From: Leptodontidium sp. MPI-SDFR-AT-0119 | Lineage: Eukaryota > Ascomycota > Leotiomycetes > Helotiales > Leptodontidiaceae | Direction: 5' to 3' | Assembly: GCA_020726505.1 (NCBI GenBank) | Contig: JAHLEZ010000003.1 | Location: forward strand, 3,534,001-3,598,000 | DNA: 64,000 nt | In this document: in pieces, positions 60,287-64,000 of the stretch | Position numbering within the stretch: the first letter of the stretch is position 1 | Layout of the letters: the number at the start of each line of letters is the position of its first letter | Position numbers and translations under genes: made by a program | Notes under the pieces: generated by a model | The model's input: the letters and a program-made list of their open reading frames with translations, nothing else | The model's database searches: none | Told to the model about the DNA's origin: nothing

Positions 60287-60972
60287 GAGAGAAGGGGGGC
60301 ATTAATGTTAATGCGGAGGTTGGAGAGATGTCAATGGCTTAACATATTAATTGAGGGAAAGATAATGGAGGTCTCGAAATGAAAGCTCGACGACCTTTGT
60401 CCCCTGTGGTGAGTTTCTTTGTTGATGTAGGGGGTCACTTTTAGCGAGAAGTTCTTGGATTTCCCCCTGACATTCTGCGTCCCAACGTTCCACTGTCACG
60501 ACCACATGATACAGGCACCAGATTCGCTGGATTGTTCGATACTATTACTAAAAAGAGGTTCCTTCCCATCTTGCACATGAGAGGTTACATATGCAAGGAC
60601 TCGGCTTGGGTCCAAGTTCAGCTTTTCGCCAAGATTGCCCATACTCCAAACCTTGATTTCAGCTAAAAGGAGGGGAATCTCTCTATTCCCAATTTCTCAG
60701 CCAATAAGTTGGGACCGTACCAATGCTAGACGCAGAGTGAGTGAGATTTTACGCCACTCAACTCAGAGTCTGGTGGCTGACAATATACGTAAGACACTAT
60801 GAAATGAGGGGTGAACGCCATCTTTTGTGGCTTTCAGTACCCGACGGATTCACAGCAGTACTTATAAAGACTGGTCTTCCAAATCTCTTCGTTCAATTCA
60901 TAACTCAATTCTGGTGCGATTGATTGAGTCATCTTGAAGTTCTTCGCAAAAGCGTGGTTATATCTTACAATA
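60287..60972. other. Intergenic region between transporter and hydrolase genes
   Basis: About 690 nt with the promoter of the hydrolase gene. No other gene is supported. Confidence 0.5.
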
Positions 60973-61788
60973 ATGTCCGCCAGACCAACGCTCATCTTCC
61001 TCCCCGGAGCCTGGCACTCTCCATCCGTCTACGACGCAGTAATATCCAAACTCACCACCTATGGATACTCGTGCCAAGCTCTCCCGCTCCAAGCCATCGT
61101 TGGCCGACCTGCAGTCACAAGCCTACAATCTGACATCGACGCTCTCAATACAACTGTACTCGCTCAAGTCGAAGCAGGCAAGGATGTCATCGTCGTGGGT
61201 CATTCATGGAGTGGAATGATCGTCGGGGGTGCACTTGAAGGACTCAGCAAAACTGCACGAGAGAAGGAGGGGAAGCATGGAGGGGTGGTGAAGCTGGCAT
61301 ATATCGCTGCGTTTGTACCGTTGGAGGGCGTGAGTTTGATCCAGACTTTCGGTGGAGGGATCCCAGATTTTTTTGATGTCAAGGTAAGATGCTCGTTCTG
61401 ATGTTGCCCAATCTCCATCTCCCCCGTCCCCTTCTCACAACGAGAATAGGAACCGTGGGTCTCAGCCCTGACGCCTATCCCGCTCTTCTATCACGACCTC
61501 CCCAAAGCAGAAGCAGAGTCCTGGGCTGCGAAGCTAGAACCGCATTCCTACGCGACGAAGTTCCTGGGAACGGAGCGGTGCTCGTGGCGCGAGATTCCTA
61601 GTAGTTACCTGTTGTGTGAAGATGATAAAGCCATTCCACCGCAGGTACAAGAAGCGATGGTTGAGGCTTGTAAGAAAGAAGGGGCAAAGATGGAGATTGT
61701 GAGAGTGATGAGTGGACATAGTCCATTCCTAAGTAAGGTTGAGGAGACTGTGCAATGGCTGAGAGGTGTCGCTGGTGAGGATGTTTGA
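60973..61788 (+). CDS. Small alpha/beta hydrolase
   Basis: Two exons (60973-61383 and 61450-61788) give 249 residues. The start MSARPTLIFLPGAWHSPSVY holds strand 3 and the oxyanion HG-like motif (PGAWH). The nucleophile elbow is GHSWSG, the acid is probably in LLCEDDKAIPP, and the catalytic His is in MSGHSPFLSK. All three catalytic positions are present, so it should be active. It resembles the EstC/plant-methylesterase-like group of fungal esterases often found near secondary-metabolite genes. There is no signal peptide; it is cytosolic. Substrate unknown. Confidence 0.88.
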
Positions 61789-62610
61789 ATGTGACAACTG
61801 TGTTTCGGGATTGAATCTCAGGGTGCTAACATATCTAAAAGTAACGTCCTTCGTGGAGGATTTGGATATTTTTGCTGATTTAGGTCGTGTGAATGTATTT
61901 TCTATTGGGCAACCTTTTTGCTTCCACTTTCCGCTAAGCGAGATTGAGCATCAAGAACAAACGACACGATTTTCTCTCTTGGAAATGCGGACCTGATAAT
62001 GCCCAGATTAAAACTTGGTCTTCGAATACACTATGTGTTATAGTCCTCTATTTGAGATCTGTTGAATTTCCTGTCACGCTACGAGCCGACTGTTCCCCCC
62101 CTGAGCGCCGTCGTCCTGCCAAACACGTATCTTTCCGCCTAATAAATAAATATACATTCTTTCGATGATCTTTATTGCCACTAAAGTAACACAGTATGCT
62201 GACGGGTCCTTGCAACTGTTTGCTGCAGGTACCAGATATTGTCTTGGATGTGTGTGACTGCAAAAGTGTTTGACAGCTCGTGATGCCGAGGCCCTGGGAA
62301 TGGTTCACAAAATAGCGGAAGCTCACGGGTGAGGATCATCAAATCAAATATTCGAATAACTTGAGGTTTGGAAAGTCAATATGATGGCTTGGGCTGTTGT
62401 CTTGAGTGTAGACGTACTGGGGGTCGCGCGGTAACACTTGGGAGGTGCCCATGGTGTATATGTATTCATGATAGTACCGTTTTAGGCAAAATTTACCCGA
62501 AGTGAAATTTGCTACATCGTAGTTAGAGCTACGCAGCTCTACGTTAAGCGAGCCCCTTTCCCCTCGCTTCCAGTGTTGTCGTATCTGTCGAGGCTCACTC
62601 ACTTCCTCAC
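61789..62610. other. Convergent intergenic region
   Basis: About 820 nt between the 3' ends of the hydrolase and the right-edge transporter. AT-rich, with no gene or RNA supported. Confidence 0.5.
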
Positions 62611-64000
62611 TCACTCCAACCTTCCTATTGCTCTAATTTTTGAACCCCACCTCCACAATATCCAAGGTGCCGGAAAAGCCAATCCGATATACATAAAAGC
62701 CAACATACTATTCCCCCACCCATACCCCAACTTCTCGTAAAGACTCGGTGCAAAAATCGGGAATCCAAAAGCGAAAGAGTTAGAGAGAATTCTACAAGCA
62801 GCGTTCGAGCTTGCTGAATGCTGCGCGAACTCATCGATAAGATACGAGAACATCGCGCTGCTTGAGGACATCATGCCGCCGCTCATGAGCGCGGCACCGA
62901 CATCTACGACTATCCAATGAAGGTGCTTTTCGACTGCCCAGCCATAGAGGAAGAGTCCGAGAGGCATCGTGATTATTCCTGGGACCATCATGGGAACGCG
63001 GTACTCTGGGGCTGTGGCGCCGTCGTTTTTCGCTTTCAGACGTGCCCAGACGATGTCGATTAGAGGACCTGTAGCTTGTGAGCCGATGGTTGAACCAAGA
63101 GCTATAGCGATGTAGTGTAGACTGCTTTTCGTCTTCGACAGGCCATAATCCTCCTGCCACATCGTTGAGAATGTAGTGAGAGCAATCACATAGACGGCGA
63201 AGCTATACGAAGTGAGGAGGCCCAAGATGAGGATGATGGGGCTTGTGAAGAAGAGCTTGATAGGTCGCATCATGCTCACTTTCAGCTTCTGAGAGAGTTT
63301 TGGGTGGCTACGCTCGAACTTTGTGCGGCAGTCTCTGCCGGTTGCCTGTCGCAGCTGCTTTGATTTTCTGGCCAACAGGACGGGGCCATATGGTTCATGA
63401 GTGAAGATGGCGAAGATTGTGATTAGGATGCTGTCGAATATCGAGACGACCCAGAAGAGCCATGGCCATCCAGCTGCCTCTGAAAGTGCTCCACCCACCA
63501 ATGGTCCAATGGCAGCTCCGAGGTAAGGCGCGAATGTGACCAGTGCGTAAGACTTCCCTCTCTGGTCGGCTTTGAACATATCTGCCATTGTGGGTCCCGA
63601 TATCTAATGGCAAAAAATATCAGAGAAAGTCTGGGAGATATTCAGGAGGAGCTGTGGACTTACCGAAATCGAGACACTTCCACCAAAGCCAGAAAGAAAG
63701 CGACCAGCAACCATCATTCCACTCGACTTCCCAACTGGAGCCAATGCGTTCCACGCAATATACCAAGCGTGACAGAAGATCCATATCTTCTTTCTCCCAT
63801 ATAGTTCAGAAAGAGGTCCGATTATCATGGGCCCGAATACAAACGCCAATAGGTAGATTGACATGGTTAACTGCGTCTCGGTGTCGCTTATCCCCAGATC
63901 CATGCTGATTTCGTTCAACGCTGGAGCCATCAGACTTGCTGAGGAGGTTGAGACGAGTCCGCCAAGAGACATGAGTGCTGTCATAGAGTACTTGCGGGAG
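62611..64000 (-). CDS. MFS exporter, DHA1 drug:H+ antiporter type (5' end outside window)
   Basis: Two exons are visible (64000-63664 and 63603-62611); the frame is open at the right edge, so the N-terminal cytosolic tail is missing. Seen are SSASLMAPALNEISMDLGIS, the antiporter motif A-like PLSELYGRKKIWIF, and GRFLSGFGGSVSIS. After the intron come ISGPTMADMF, GAAIGPLVGGALSEAAGWPWLFWVVSI and a conserved C-terminal half with PGIITMPLGLFLYGW. This matches the 12-helix DHA1 group (Flr1/Tpo-like) that exports drugs, polyamines or self-made metabolites. An export role for a nearby pathway product is plausible but not shown. Confidence 0.9.

Noticed and set aside
1..64000. tRNA, rRNA or intact transposon genes
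   Set aside because: I looked for B-box-like tRNA sequences, long terminal repeats and transposase or reverse-transcriptase motifs and found none convincing by eye; a covariance-model scan would be decisive.

Overview
This window is nuclear DNA from a filamentous ascomycete (Pezizomycotina). The evidence is many short introns of about 45-150 nt with GT...AG ends and CTAAC/CTGAC branch sites, HET-domain genes, a hybrid histidine kinase, a 2EXR protein, and a UstYa (DUF3328) family gene. The class is not certain; the mix would suit Leotiomycetes or Dothideomycetes. Gene models were built by hand: splice sites were chosen so that reading frames join and family motifs stay intact. Names rest on remembered family motifs, not on a database search.

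Layout. 1-11 kb: a membrane-anchored ZZ zinc-finger/EF-hand protein cut by the left edge, a small secreted protein (4909-6305), a decayed alpha/beta hydrolase (7147-8074) and an F-box-like protein, separated by long gene-poor stretches. 11-18 kb: a divergent kinesin and a large hybrid histidine kinase. 18-25.6 kb: a cell-surface glycoprotein-like membrane protein, a HET gene with a broken 5' end, and a 2EXR gene carrying an acidic 9-bp minisatellite. 25.8-29 kb: a divergent pair of oxidative enzymes (flavin amine oxidase, PhyH dioxygenase). 29-35 kb: a gene-poor stretch, a modular cysteine-rich secreted protein, and an intact HET gene.

35-51.8 kb is mostly housekeeping: mitochondrial tyrosyl-tRNA synthetase (MSY1), a raffinose-synthase-type GH36 enzyme, the mismatch-repair ATPase MSH6, an unknown basic coiled protein, a secreted PI-PLC-like phosphodiesterase and a small mitochondrial membrane protein.

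52-64 kb looks like accessory or secondary-metabolite territory. It holds a tyrosine/glycine-rich secreted precursor with four Lys-Arg (Kex2) sites, a divergent UstYa-type oxidase with both HxxHC motifs, a ferroportin-like transporter whose 5' end runs into a truncated GMC oxidoreductase start, a sugar-porter MFS protein, a small alpha/beta hydrolase, and a DHA1-type MFS exporter cut by the right edge. Precursor plus UstYa is the signature of dikaritin-type fungal RiPP loci, so this is the best candidate here for an undescribed system. I see no tRNA, rRNA, CRISPR array or intact transposon.
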